57,462 nucleotides of DNA from an uncultured bacterium (GTDB lineage: Bacteria > Patescibacteriota > Minisyncoccia > SW-4-49-11), in the NCBI GenBank assembly GCA_937864235.1, contig CALMJI010000025.1, forward strand, positions 1-57,462. The letters run 5' to 3'. Positions 1 to 6,955 of this stretch are shown in pieces. Position numbers and translations under genes: made by a program. The notes below the pieces were generated by a model, which was not told where the DNA came from, did not search any database, and saw nothing but the letters and a program-made list of their open reading frames with translations. The stretch's first letter is position 1. Every line of letters begins with the position of its first letter.

Positions 1-161
1 ATGAGATGATTATACATCATGAAGGAGCTATAGAAATGGCTGAGATTATAGTAGAAAATTCAAATAGAGAGGAATTAATAAAATTAGGAAAAGACATAAT
101 TTCAACTCAACAAAATGAGATCGATTTAATGAAAGAATGGCGCACAAATTGGTTCAAATAA
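1..161 (+). CDS. DUF305 family protein, C-terminal end (truncated by the window edge)
   Basis: The reading frame is open from the window edge (codons in phase with base 3) to TAA at 159-161, giving about 52 residues. The visible motif 'MIIHHEGAIEMA' matches the DUF305 signature, in which a paired His and a downstream Met-Ala help bind metal; many family members are exported, copper-linked proteins. The rest is an amphipathic helix ending 'KEWRTNWFK'. The N-terminus, and any signal peptide, lies outside the window. The family call rests on the HH..AI.MA motif only. Confidence 0.7.
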   Translation, partial: EMIIHHEGAIEMAEIIVENSNREELIKLGKDIISTQQNEIDLMKEWRTNWFK

Positions 162-333
162 TAAATTCTAATTTAAGTTGCTCAAAATTTTCAAATATGA
201 TACACTCAATCTTGCAAGAGTCACCTGACAAGTTAGACTCAAGACACTTTCAGAAACAGAAATGACTATCTTGATTCTCAAAGGCAACGAAGACCATGAA
301 GACACCTATCTTAGCCATTAGCTTGTTGGATGT

Positions 334-552
334 GTGCATGCTATAGAAAAAGTGTGCATACAATTTAATACATATGTATGGAGGTTTAATGTCAGTACTA
401 ACCTAGATCGAATCACGATTACCAGTTCCACTTTTGGAAATAACCAAGAAAAAGAAAGAGAGATTCTTACAATAATGCAGAATCGTCGTAATAAACTGAT
501 TCAAATAGCTTTTTTAAATAAAACACCAAAAGAAAAGATTGTTGAAATCTAA
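334..552 (+). CDS. Small hypothetical ORF, possibly the 3' part of a broken gene
   Basis: A 72-residue ORF opening with GTG and ending at TAA, followed 13 bases later by a strong terminator, which argues that the 3' end is a real transcript end. In the same frame an ATG at 262 starts 19 codons ('MTILILKGNEDHEDTY') that end in TAG at 319-321, directly before this ORF. The gene may therefore be about 97 codons long with an in-frame stop. No domain is recognised. The sequence is Lys/Arg/Ile-rich near the end. It could also be non-coding. Confidence 0.35.
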   Translation: MHAIEKVCIQFNTYVWRFNVSTNLDRITITSSTFGNNQEKEREILTIMQNRRNKLIQIAFLNKTPKEKIVEI

Positions 553-565
553 AATAAATCATCCC

Positions 566-600
566 AGCCCCTATGTGCTCCAGCATACGGGCTTTTTTTT
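566..600 (+). terminator. Rho-independent terminator
   Basis: The arms 'AGCCCCTATG' and 'CATACGGGCT' pair over 10 positions with one internal mismatch around a short loop and run into T8. It closes the small ORF ending at 552. Confidence 0.85.
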
Positions 601-643
601 GTAGAAGAAATTAATTTTCTGTCTTCCCTTTCTTTTTCCCCTC

Positions 644-667
644 CGTAGGGGCGACCTCTCAGTCGCC
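644..667 (+). repeat. Palindromic repeat, 'GTAGGGGCGAC' family, copy 1
   Basis: The sequence 'CGTAGGGGCGACC' is followed by a hairpin GGCGAC / GTCGCC with a 6-base loop (650-667). The same element recurs at 2526-2551 and 51900-51930 (opposite strand) and inside the RAYT gene at 51519-51541. It is GC-rich against an AT-rich background and lies between genes. Confidence 0.85.
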
Positions 668-672
668 AGTAA

Positions 673-700
673 GTCCTCCTCCGTCACCTACGGTGCCACC
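673..700 (+). repeat. 28-base dispersed repeat (inverted copy at 51269-51296)
   Basis: These 28 bases, beginning 'GTCCTCCTCCGTCACC', are exactly reverse-complementary to 51269-51296, about 50 kb away beside the RAYT gene. The core 'TCACCTACGGTG' is an imperfect palindrome. The track ORFs at 684-887 and 693-920 run through this repeat block and are not believed. Confidence 0.85.
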
Positions 701-710
701 TCCCCCGAGG

Positions 711-768
711 GAGGACAAGAAAAACTGTCTCTCGCTGGCGAGGGTGCCCGCAGGGCGGGTGTGGACGG
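711..768 (+). repeat. About 58-base GC-rich dispersed repeat (second copy at 2471-2527)
   Basis: The block contains 'CTCGCTGGCGAGGGTGCCCG' and ends 'GGGTGTGGACGG'. A near-identical block lies at 2471-2527 on the same strand, so two copies flank the photolyase gene. CTCGCTGGCGAG is a palindrome. The remainder up to about 890 holds more GC-rich text ('GTCTGACGGGGTGG', 'CCAAAGGGGGACAGG') but no believable gene. Confidence 0.8.
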
Positions 769-893
769 TTCGAATTCCCCTCTTGAGGGGTGGCAGACTT
801 CGTCTGACGGGGTGGATAGTACTTAACCTGCCCCCTCTCCAAAGGGGGACAGGTTATCTGAGCTTTTTGTCCCCCACCACCTCCCAAAAAGTA

Positions 894-902
894 TGCTATA
901 AT
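894..902 (+). promoter_or_regulatory. Extended -10 element just upstream of phrB
   Basis: 'TGCTATAAT' is a perfect extended -10. TATAAT ends only 7 bases before the ATG at 910, so transcription would start at or next to the start codon and the mRNA would be leaderless. No convincing -35 is seen at 16-18 bases, as is common for extended -10 promoters. Confidence 0.6.
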
Positions 903-909
903 AAAATAT

Positions 910-2412
910 ATGAAATCTAATCTAATTATTTATTGGGTGCGGCGAGACTTAAGGCTAGAGGATAATTCTGCTCTATTTTATGCTATTGCTAAGGCTCGTG
1001 AGACTGGGGCTATATTTGCTCCTGTCTTTATTTTGGAGGATTATATGCTAGAGGCTAGTCCAGAGTCCCAATTTGGCTATCCACAGAGGTTTTTATTAAC
1101 CAGAGCTATACCTAAGCTCACTGAACAATTTCCTAATTTTCATCTAATTCGTGGCAAAGGTGCTCGCTCTCTGATTGAATTATCTCAAATTTATAATCTA
1201 GAAATTTTCGTCAATCAAGATATATATCCTGATTTTGATACTCAAGTTAGCAAGATTAGAGAGGCTGGGATTACAGTCAATATATTTGCAGATAGATTAA
1301 GTGTCAATCCCGAAACTAGAAGCCAAAATGGCAGTCTGTATACTGTATTCACCCCTTTTAAAAAATCTGTCTGGCAGGAATTTTTTAATTTACAAACTCT
1401 TCCCAAGCCTAACCTAAATTCTGTAGATTATGCCCCTACCCCACTTATCTCATCTTGGCAATATGTAGAGCCCAAAACTACTATTATTGAATCGATATTC
1501 AATACCAAGAGAGAATTTAGAATTCTAGATATAACTTATTATTTAGACCAATATTTTGATTTGCCTGATTTATCTAATTGGTATACTTCTGAGGCTGAGG
1601 CTTTGGATAGTTTTAATCATTATCTTGTCTCTGGTAAATTAGAGAATTATAGCTTGAATCGGAATAGTCTGGAACTGGATATTATAGACAATGGCCAAAC
1701 TTCTCGGATGAGTTTGGCCTTGGCTTGGGGTTTTGTCTCGGCTCGTAAGCTCAAAGATGAGATTATTAAATATCTCAATCTTAGTGTTGAAGAGTTATCT
1801 ATTGATAATAAAACTAGCAACGGGGCGAGTGCTTATATCTCGGAGCTAATCTGGCGAGAATTTTATGCTTATTTACTATATCATCAGCCGAATTTATTGG
1901 ATTTAGAATTCCAAGCTCAGTATAGACAGACTATGGACTGGGTTCAAGGTAAAAAGGCGCAAGACAGATTCATAGCTTGGATGACAGGGAGAACTGGTTA
2001 TAAAGTTGTGGATGCTTCTATGCAACAATTAGCTCGTACAGGCTGGATGCATAATCGCTCTCGGATGATTGTAGCAAGTGTACTGTCCAAAAATCTAGGT
2101 ATTGATTGGCGATGGGGACAGGAATATTTTCGAGCTAGTTTGATTGACCTAGATGAGCCATCCAATAATGGAGGTTGGCAATGGGGAGCTTCAGTTGGAG
2201 CCGACCCGAAGCCAATCAGGATTTTTAATCCTTATTTACAGGCTGAGAATTATGATAAACAAGGGCTATATCAGGACAAATGGCTAGATGAAGATTATTA
2301 TAATACTGTAATAGAGCCGATTATACCCCACCCTCAAGCGAGGCAAGAGGCTGTTATTAGGTATCAGCAAGCCAAAGAAATTTATTTGGCTAGTAAAAAT
2401 TCTAAGGATTAA
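910..2412 (+). CDS. phrB: Class I deoxyribodipyrimidine photolyase
   Basis: 500 residues. It repairs UV-induced cyclobutane pyrimidine dimers using light and FADH-. The N-terminal alpha/beta antenna domain opens with 'WVRRDLRLEDNSAL'. The C-terminal FAD domain carries 'SRMSLALAWG', 'LIWREFYAYLL', 'TGYKVVDASMQQLARTGWMH' and 'NNGGWQWGASVGADP', all standard for class I CPD photolyases. Trp residues in WREFY, GIDWRWG and NNGGWQW are in the places expected for the electron-transfer chain. Length is normal (about 450-500). It stands alone between two repeat blocks, with an extended -10 at 894. A related photolyase-family gene lies at 22623. Cryptochrome function cannot be excluded but the repair-type motifs are complete. 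Confidence 0.93.
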   Translation: MKSNLIIYWVRRDLRLEDNSALFYAIAKARETGAIFAPVFILEDYMLEASPESQFGYPQRFLLTRAIPKLTEQFPNFHLIRGKGARSLIELSQIYNLEIFVNQDIYPDFDTQVSKIREAGITVNIFADRLSVNPETRSQNGSLYTVFTPFKKSVWQEFFNLQTLPKPNLNSVDYAPTPLISSWQYVEPKTTIIESIFNTKREFRILDITYYLDQYFDLPDLSNWYTSEAEALDSFNHYLVSGKLENYSLNRNSLELDIIDNGQTSRMSLALAWGFVSARKLKDEIIKYLNLSVEELSIDNKTSNGASAYISELIWREFYAYLLYHQPNLLDLEFQAQYRQTMDWVQGKKAQDRFIAWMTGRTGYKVVDASMQQLARTGWMHNRSRMIVASVLSKNLGIDWRWGQEYFRASLIDLDEPSNNGGWQWGASVGADPKPIRIFNPYLQAENYDKQGLYQDKWLDEDYYNTVIEPIIPHPQARQEAVIRYQQAKEIYLASKNSKD

Positions 2413-2470
2413 TATTATTTAAAAATAATCTTTAGCTAAATCCACCCCTTCGGGGCACCTCCTCCAAAGG

Positions 2471-2551
2471 ATGACAAACAAAACTGTCCCTCGCTGGCGA
2501 GGGTGCCCGTAGGGTGGGTGTGGACGGGCGACTAAAAGGTCGCCCCCTACG
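2471..2551 (+). repeat. GC-rich repeat block with palindrome, downstream of phrB
   Basis: Bases 2471-2527 are the second copy of the block at 711-768. They run directly into 'GGGCGAC' / 'GTCGCCC' (2526-2545) followed by 'CCCTACGAA', the reverse orientation of the 644-667 palindrome. The two convergent genes phrB and plsC end on either side. The whole 2413-2600 gap is repeat-derived; no gene is seen. Confidence 0.8.
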
Positions 2552-2600
2552 AACTGGAGGGATAAACCCTCCGCTACGAAAAACCTATAATAATTATTCC

Positions 2601-3218
2601 CTACTTTTCAGCTAATTGATATACAGAGTCGAGAATTTTATCTGAATATTGCTGTAATTCATTTTCTGACTTTATATCATATGTAGTTAATTTACCTACT
2701 TTGAAAGTCATATCCCAAATTGGTAGATACTTATATCTTTTTATATAGTTAATATAAATTGGTAAAACTGGAGCTTTGGACTTCCAAACCAAATAACCAA
2801 CCCCCCTTTTGGCATCGCTTCTATGATGTGGTTTTTTTTGCATTTTACCTTCTGGGAATATAGTAACAATTTTATCTTGTGATAGAACTTCTACCATTGG
2901 ATCTAATATTTCTACTCCTCTTCCCCTTTCAACTGGGAAACATCTCATTTTTCTAAGATACCAACCTAAGATTGGAATTTTAAAGAAGCTCTCTCCAGTC
3001 ACAATTCGCATATCTACAAGTCTCCTCCTATTCATTTTTGCAAAATAATACCAAATCCAAATACCATCAAATCTACCTCTATGATTGGATGCAACAATTA
3101 CTGGTTTAGATATATTATGTAAAATATCTAAACCTTGAATTTTTGCTTGCTTCACAAACAATCGCATAATTGTATGATACTTCCAAAAAGTAAGCCAATA
3201 CAATATATTATAAGCCAT
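2601..3218 (-). CDS. plsC: 1-acyl-sn-glycerol-3-phosphate acyltransferase (PlsC family)
   Basis: 205 residues. It adds a second acyl chain to lysophosphatidic acid, making phosphatidic acid for membrane lipids. The acyltransferase signature NHX4D is present as 'NHRGRFD' (about residues 45-51) and the second motif as 'FPEGK' (121-125), which also contacts glycerol phosphate. The stretch 'MRCFPVERGRG' fits the intermediate conserved block. Length fits small bacterial PlsC proteins. It likely sits on the inner face of the membrane. It is convergent with phrB across a repeat-filled gap. Confidence 0.85.
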   Translation of the reverse strand: MAYNILYWLTFWKYHTIMRLFVKQAKIQGLDILHNISKPVIVASNHRGRFDGIWIWYYFAKMNRRRLVDMRIVTGESFFKIPILGWYLRKMRCFPVERGRGVEILDPMVEVLSQDKIVTIFPEGKMQKKPHHRSDAKRGVGYLVWKSKAPVLPIYINYIKRYKYLPIWDMTFKVGKLTTYDIKSENELQQYSDKILDSVYQLAEK

Positions 3219-3296
3219 ACAAAAATTAATAATTATGAACTACTTATAGCATAATTATTAATTTTTGTCAATTAGTGACATTTTTGTCAACAACTT

Positions 3297-3611
3297 TTAT
3301 CTAGAATTTTTACCTACGATTTCAGACCATTTATTTTGTAAAGTGGATTTTAGAGATTCTACTTGCTCCTGAGTCATTGGGTCTAATTTTTTGTATTCAT
3401 TAACCACCGCCTCTACAACTTGGTCATATTTAGACTTACTAATGTCTTCAATATTATTAATCCTTTTAGCAATATCTTTACTAGTAGCTTTATACGCCTT
3501 TCTCAAATCTTGTCTTACTTGTTTGCCAGATTTTGGAGCTAATAAAACTCCTAATATTCCTCCTATGGCGAGACCAGCTAATAGAGCTTTGAATAAATTT
3601 TTTGTACTCAT
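3297..3611 (-). CDS. YtxH-like small membrane protein
   Basis: 104 residues. A Gly-rich hydrophobic N-terminal helix 'ALLAGLAIGGILGVLLAPKS' is followed by a basic, helical tail with conserved-looking 'APKSGKQVRQDL', the hallmark of the YtxH family (general-stress-linked, function unclear). It lies 19 bases downstream of the 121-residue membrane gene on the same strand, so the two are probably co-transcribed. Confidence 0.8.
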   Translation of the reverse strand: MSTKNLFKALLAGLAIGGILGVLLAPKSGKQVRQDLRKAYKATSKDIAKRINNIEDISKSKYDQVVEAVVNEYKKLDPMTQEQVESLKSTLQNKWSEIVGKNSR

Positions 3612-3630
3612 ATTTTTATAATTTTAATGC

Positions 3631-3996
3631 TTATATAATTCTTCTTTTTTTCTTGGGAGCAACCTTAGACAGAGCCTCACCCAAGTCATCCTCGTCTTCT
3701 TCTTGGTTTGTATTCTGATCTTTGGATTTGTCACTCCACTTTTGTAAAAGAGATATTATTGTAGGGATACCACCAATTATAGATGTAAGTCCTGAAAGAG
3801 AAGTTAATTTGGATTTGAATTCTTCAGCCGTATCGACAGTAATATGACCTAATTTTACGAATTTATTAACCAGATTTTTGACAGAATCTACAGTATTCTT
3901 TATATCTAAAACAATTAATATAATAATCAATAATAGTAATCCTACCTCTAATAGAAGTACTGCGTATAGACTCAAGATAATTTGTTCTGTAATCAT
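3631..3996 (-). CDS. Small membrane protein of unknown function
   Basis: 121 residues. One long hydrophobic helix (about residues 6-32, 'LLLEVGLLLLIIILIVLDI') is followed by a helical region of DUF948 character, an acidic stretch 'QEEDEDDLGEAL' and a basic C-terminus 'PKKKRRII'. It is first gene of a pair with the YtxH protein; this pairing of a DUF948-like and a YtxH protein is familiar in other bacteria. A TATAAT lies 10 bases upstream of the ATG on the minus strand, suggesting a very short leader. Confidence 0.65.
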   Translation of the reverse strand: MITEQIILSLYAVLLLEVGLLLLIIILIVLDIKNTVDSVKNLVNKFVKLGHITVDTAEEFKSKLTSLSGLTSIIGGIPTIISLLQKWSDKSKDQNTNQEEDEDDLGEALSKVAPKKKRRII

Positions 3997-4161
3997 ATTT
4001 TTATTTATTATAGTATATTAATAAGATTAACATATCTAATATAATTGTCAACTAAAAATAAATTGTTGAATAAAATGAGATGCATCGTAGACAAGTTGTG
4101 ACTTTTGTAGGTGATACATTATCGTAGTTTATATAGTTATAAAAAAGAGTTCTTAATTTTG

Positions 4162-4380
4162 TCCCCCTTCGCCTGCCTGCGGTAGGCAGGGAGGGGTAAG
4201 CCTTAAAGTCGGAGGTGGATTGAGCTTAGACTCTAAAACTCAACCTTAACCCTATCCACCCTCCCCCTAAGGGTACTCCCTCCAAAGGGAGACAAAAATA
4301 CAAGTTATAAAATTCAATCCACCCACCTCCTCCCTACCTACCACAGGCACAGGCAAAGTAGGACAAGTACTATCCAATTT
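4162..4380. repeat. GC-rich repeat tract in the 3997-4504 gap
   Basis: The 508-base gap contains no believable gene. At 4172-4190 'CCTGCCT' and 'AGGCAGG' form a 7-bp hairpin inside a larger CCCC/GGGG inverted repeat (4162-4196). Further right, 'CTCCAAAGGGAGACAAA' (about 4281) resembles the text near 835 and 2461, and a degenerate second 'CTACCTACC' piece lies near 4345. These look like eroded members of the same dispersed repeat class as at 644-880. The rest of the gap is AT-rich leader sequence with the promoter at 4447. Confidence 0.65.
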
Positions 4381-4446
4381 ACTATTAGTAGTCTAGTAAT
4401 GTATATAATCCCTTTTCTCTACGCTAACTTCATCTCGTACAATTGT

Positions 4447-4476
4447 TTGACTATGTATAAGATTATATAGTATAAT
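4447..4476 (+). promoter_or_regulatory. Sigma70-type promoter of the VirB6/PrgI cluster
   Basis: -35 TTGACT (4447-4452), 18-base spacer, -10 TATAAT (4471-4476). The predicted start, near 4483, gives a leader of about 20 bases before the ATG at 4505. Confidence 0.7.
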
Positions 4477-4504
4477 TATAATAATTAATGAATAGATAAA
4501 TCTA

Positions 4505-5254
4505 ATGTTAAAAACCATATTAAATAAACAAAATGTAATTTATGGATCTATAGCTATTGTTGCTATGGTATCATTGATTTCTTTAATTTACTTTATTATA
4601 AAACCAAAGCAAACCACTAATATAGACTTATCCACAATTGATAAAGGACTCTCACCTATTAAAATTTTACAATTTAAAGATGGAAAAGAGCAAGAAGTTA
4701 ACTTTACCCAAACTGGAGCCGAGATATTAGCTGCATCTTTAATGTCAGAAAACCCATTTGTAGAAGATATACAGAATAATGTCAAATCTGCAGGGATTAG
4801 TCGAATAGAGTTACCTCCATTGGCAGAAGAGAATATTAATATAATTTCTTCTGAAAAAACCGATGCAAATTCCATTGACAATTATTTAACTAACTTATAC
4901 AATATATTTAGAGATAATTCTATACAACCTAATATAAACCAACTTTCAGAAAATGCTCTAAGTGGAAAGACTCAAGAAGTTCAATCTCTATTAAGTAAAA
5001 ACACAGACTTATATCTAAATTTATTTACAATAGAGGTTCCATCAGAGCTACTGACACTACATAAAGCATATATTAGGATAGCTCAAATACAAAATAGTTT
5101 TTTATTAGGATTACTCAATGCAAGCTCTGATCCACTCAAATTAGACATAAATAATAAACTAACTATATCTTTATTAAGCAAATTAGATATTATAATCAAA
5201 CAAGAATTACAAATCCTAAGACAAAAATATAATCTAATATATCAAAGACCATAA
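4505..5254 (+). CDS. Membrane-anchored hypothetical protein, first gene of the VirB6/PrgI cluster
   Basis: 249 residues. One N-terminal membrane helix (about 11-32, 'IYGSIAIVAMVSLISLIYFI') and a helical extracytoplasmic or cytoplasmic domain rich in Asn, Ile and Leu. No known domain is recognised. The stop is followed after 3 bases by the next start, and the whole set 4505-10523 is co-directional with gaps of 1-25 bases apart from one 25-base gap, so it is almost certainly part of the same operon. By position it would be an accessory component of the secretion-like complex. Confidence 0.6.
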   Translation: MLKTILNKQNVIYGSIAIVAMVSLISLIYFIIKPKQTTNIDLSTIDKGLSPIKILQFKDGKEQEVNFTQTGAEILAASLMSENPFVEDIQNNVKSAGISRIELPPLAEENINIISSEKTDANSIDNYLTNLYNIFRDNSIQPNINQLSENALSGKTQEVQSLLSKNTDLYLNLFTIEVPSELLTLHKAYIRIAQIQNSFLLGLLNASSDPLKLDINNKLTISLLSKLDIIIKQELQILRQKYNLIYQRP

Positions 5255-5257
5255 TAT

Positions 5258-6943
5258 ATGAACTATATTATTAAAAATAAAATCAGTATCAAATTAATAC
5301 AAATATTATCAGTATTTTTATTTGTATTAATTTTACCAAATATAACTTATGCTGATAATTTATATGGTGGTACTTGTGGTACATTAACTTGTGGGCAAAA
5401 TGAAGTTTGTCAAAAACAGTATCGTGGTGTTTTGCCAATTGGTGATCAAAATGATGGTAATGCAACTTACACTTGTGTAAAACCAGAAGCTATAGAAGCT
5501 CCAGAAAGTCCTTATAAAGGAAGTCCGGGTTGTAGTGATGGGATAGCAGGAGGTCTCCTAAACTCTACTGTCAATAGAGTATTGGGTGGCACCCTTAATA
5601 CTAGTCTAAATAATATAGCTGGTGATTTCCTAGGGAATCTAACATCTCCTTTTGGAATAAAATTAGACGGAACATTAACTGGAATTTTGAATGATCCTAT
5701 TGGACAATTTACAGGTAATTTTAATGATCTTATAGGATTAGGAGAAATATTTGAAGATTGTAATTATAACAATATAGATGGAGTAATTGATACCAGAAGA
5801 TTAGTAGCTCCTTTACCAGTAGATCTATTCAATCCCCTACCATTACCTGTTAATGTAACTTCACCTACACCACTCCCAGTAGTAGTTGTAGATGATTTAG
5901 CACTATATCAACAAAAAGAACTTATCGACGCCCCACTAGCTGCCCAACAAAAAGCTAAAACAATAGCTACAGTAAGTGATACATTGAGATACCAAATTAG
6001 CAATGATAATCTGATGCCTCAAAACTTAGATGACTTGAGAAAACTAGGGATACAGTTTGGAGCTCTAGACTCAGAAACTGGAGTAATTGCCAAAGATGCT
6101 ATAGATACTTATGGGAATTATGCTAATTTCTCTTTAGATAAGAATGAAGAGTTAGCTCAATACTTTAGCGATCTACAAGATCCAACCAAAAGTCAGTTAC
6201 CAAGAGAAACTTTCACTGAAAAATGTGGGAATATAAAAGTCGAAGAAGCCGATACTTTGGATTGTATAATAGAAGGACTTAAACCTAATAATAATGTTAA
6301 TGATATAGCAAACACAATTGGGTTTATGGCTAGTCAAAAATCTGAAGAAGCTAGGACACAATTAGAACAAGAGGTCGTAGTAATGGGAGAGGGATATTTT
6401 TCTAAGACAGAAAATAATGATAAAAATCCATTTACTAAGGTAATCCAAACTCCAGGCTCCAACATATCTTCACTATCTGAAAAAGTAACAGAAGCTACAA
6501 TAGATCAAGCTATCGTGGCAGCAGGAGATAATTGTTTTGAGGCAATACCTAATAATATACTAGAAGGGTCTCTGAAGCCTGTTTTGACCCAAGGATTATA
6601 TGGAGTTAATAATACATTATCCTCAGTGCTTAATAATGCTAAGTCAGATCCAATTAATTCTCTTAAGAATCCTCAAGGTTTTGCCAATCAATTACAAGCT
6701 GGAGTGACTGGAGCATTACCAGATCCAAATAGATTCTTTCAATCTTTACAAAATTCATTGGTACAAAATGTAACTAGTGGACTATCTTGTGAGTTAAATA
6801 AACAAATTTCTGGACTATTAAACGGTATTATAGGTAATGTGTCATTACCAGGAATAGGGAATGTAAGTGGAGCTATCAATAATGCAGCAACAGGCGCTGT
6901 CAATGATGCAGTTAATGGAGCGGTTGATCGTTTAATACCATAG
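5258..6943 (+). CDS. Secreted hypothetical protein of the VirB6/PrgI cluster
   Basis: 561 residues with a clear signal peptide ending near 'ITYADN' (about residue 33). Just behind it is a Cys-rich module, 'CGTLTCGQNEVC' plus a further Cys about 30 residues on, that could form disulfides. A Pro/Val-rich linker ('LFNPLPLPVNVTSPTPLPVV') follows at about 186-206. The C-terminal 120 residues are low-complexity with recurrent Asn/Gly/Leu ('GAINNAATGAVNDAVNGAV'). No family is recognised. It lies 3 bases after the preceding gene and 12 before the VirB6-like start, so it is a probable extracellular part of the same machine. Confidence 0.6.
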   Translation: MNYIIKNKISIKLIQILSVFLFVLILPNITYADNLYGGTCGTLTCGQNEVCQKQYRGVLPIGDQNDGNATYTCVKPEAIEAPESPYKGSPGCSDGIAGGLLNSTVNRVLGGTLNTSLNNIAGDFLGNLTSPFGIKLDGTLTGILNDPIGQFTGNFNDLIGLGEIFEDCNYNNIDGVIDTRRLVAPLPVDLFNPLPLPVNVTSPTPLPVVVVDDLALYQQKELIDAPLAAQQKAKTIATVSDTLRYQISNDNLMPQNLDDLRKLGIQFGALDSETGVIAKDAIDTYGNYANFSLDKNEELAQYFSDLQDPTKSQLPRETFTEKCGNIKVEEADTLDCIIEGLKPNNNVNDIANTIGFMASQKSEEARTQLEQEVVVMGEGYFSKTENNDKNPFTKVIQTPGSNISSLSEKVTEATIDQAIVAAGDNCFEAIPNNILEGSLKPVLTQGLYGVNNTLSSVLNNAKSDPINSLKNPQGFANQLQAGVTGALPDPNRFFQSLQNSLVQNVTSGLSCELNKQISGLLNGIIGNVSLPGIGNVSGAINNAATGAVNDAVNGAVDRLIP

Positions 6944-6955
6944 TATTTGTACTAT

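Noticed and set aside
684-920. Track ORFs on both strands across 684-920
   Set aside because: They run through the GC-rich repeat block, have low-complexity Pro/Arg/Gly translations, and the plus-strand one overlaps the start of phrB.
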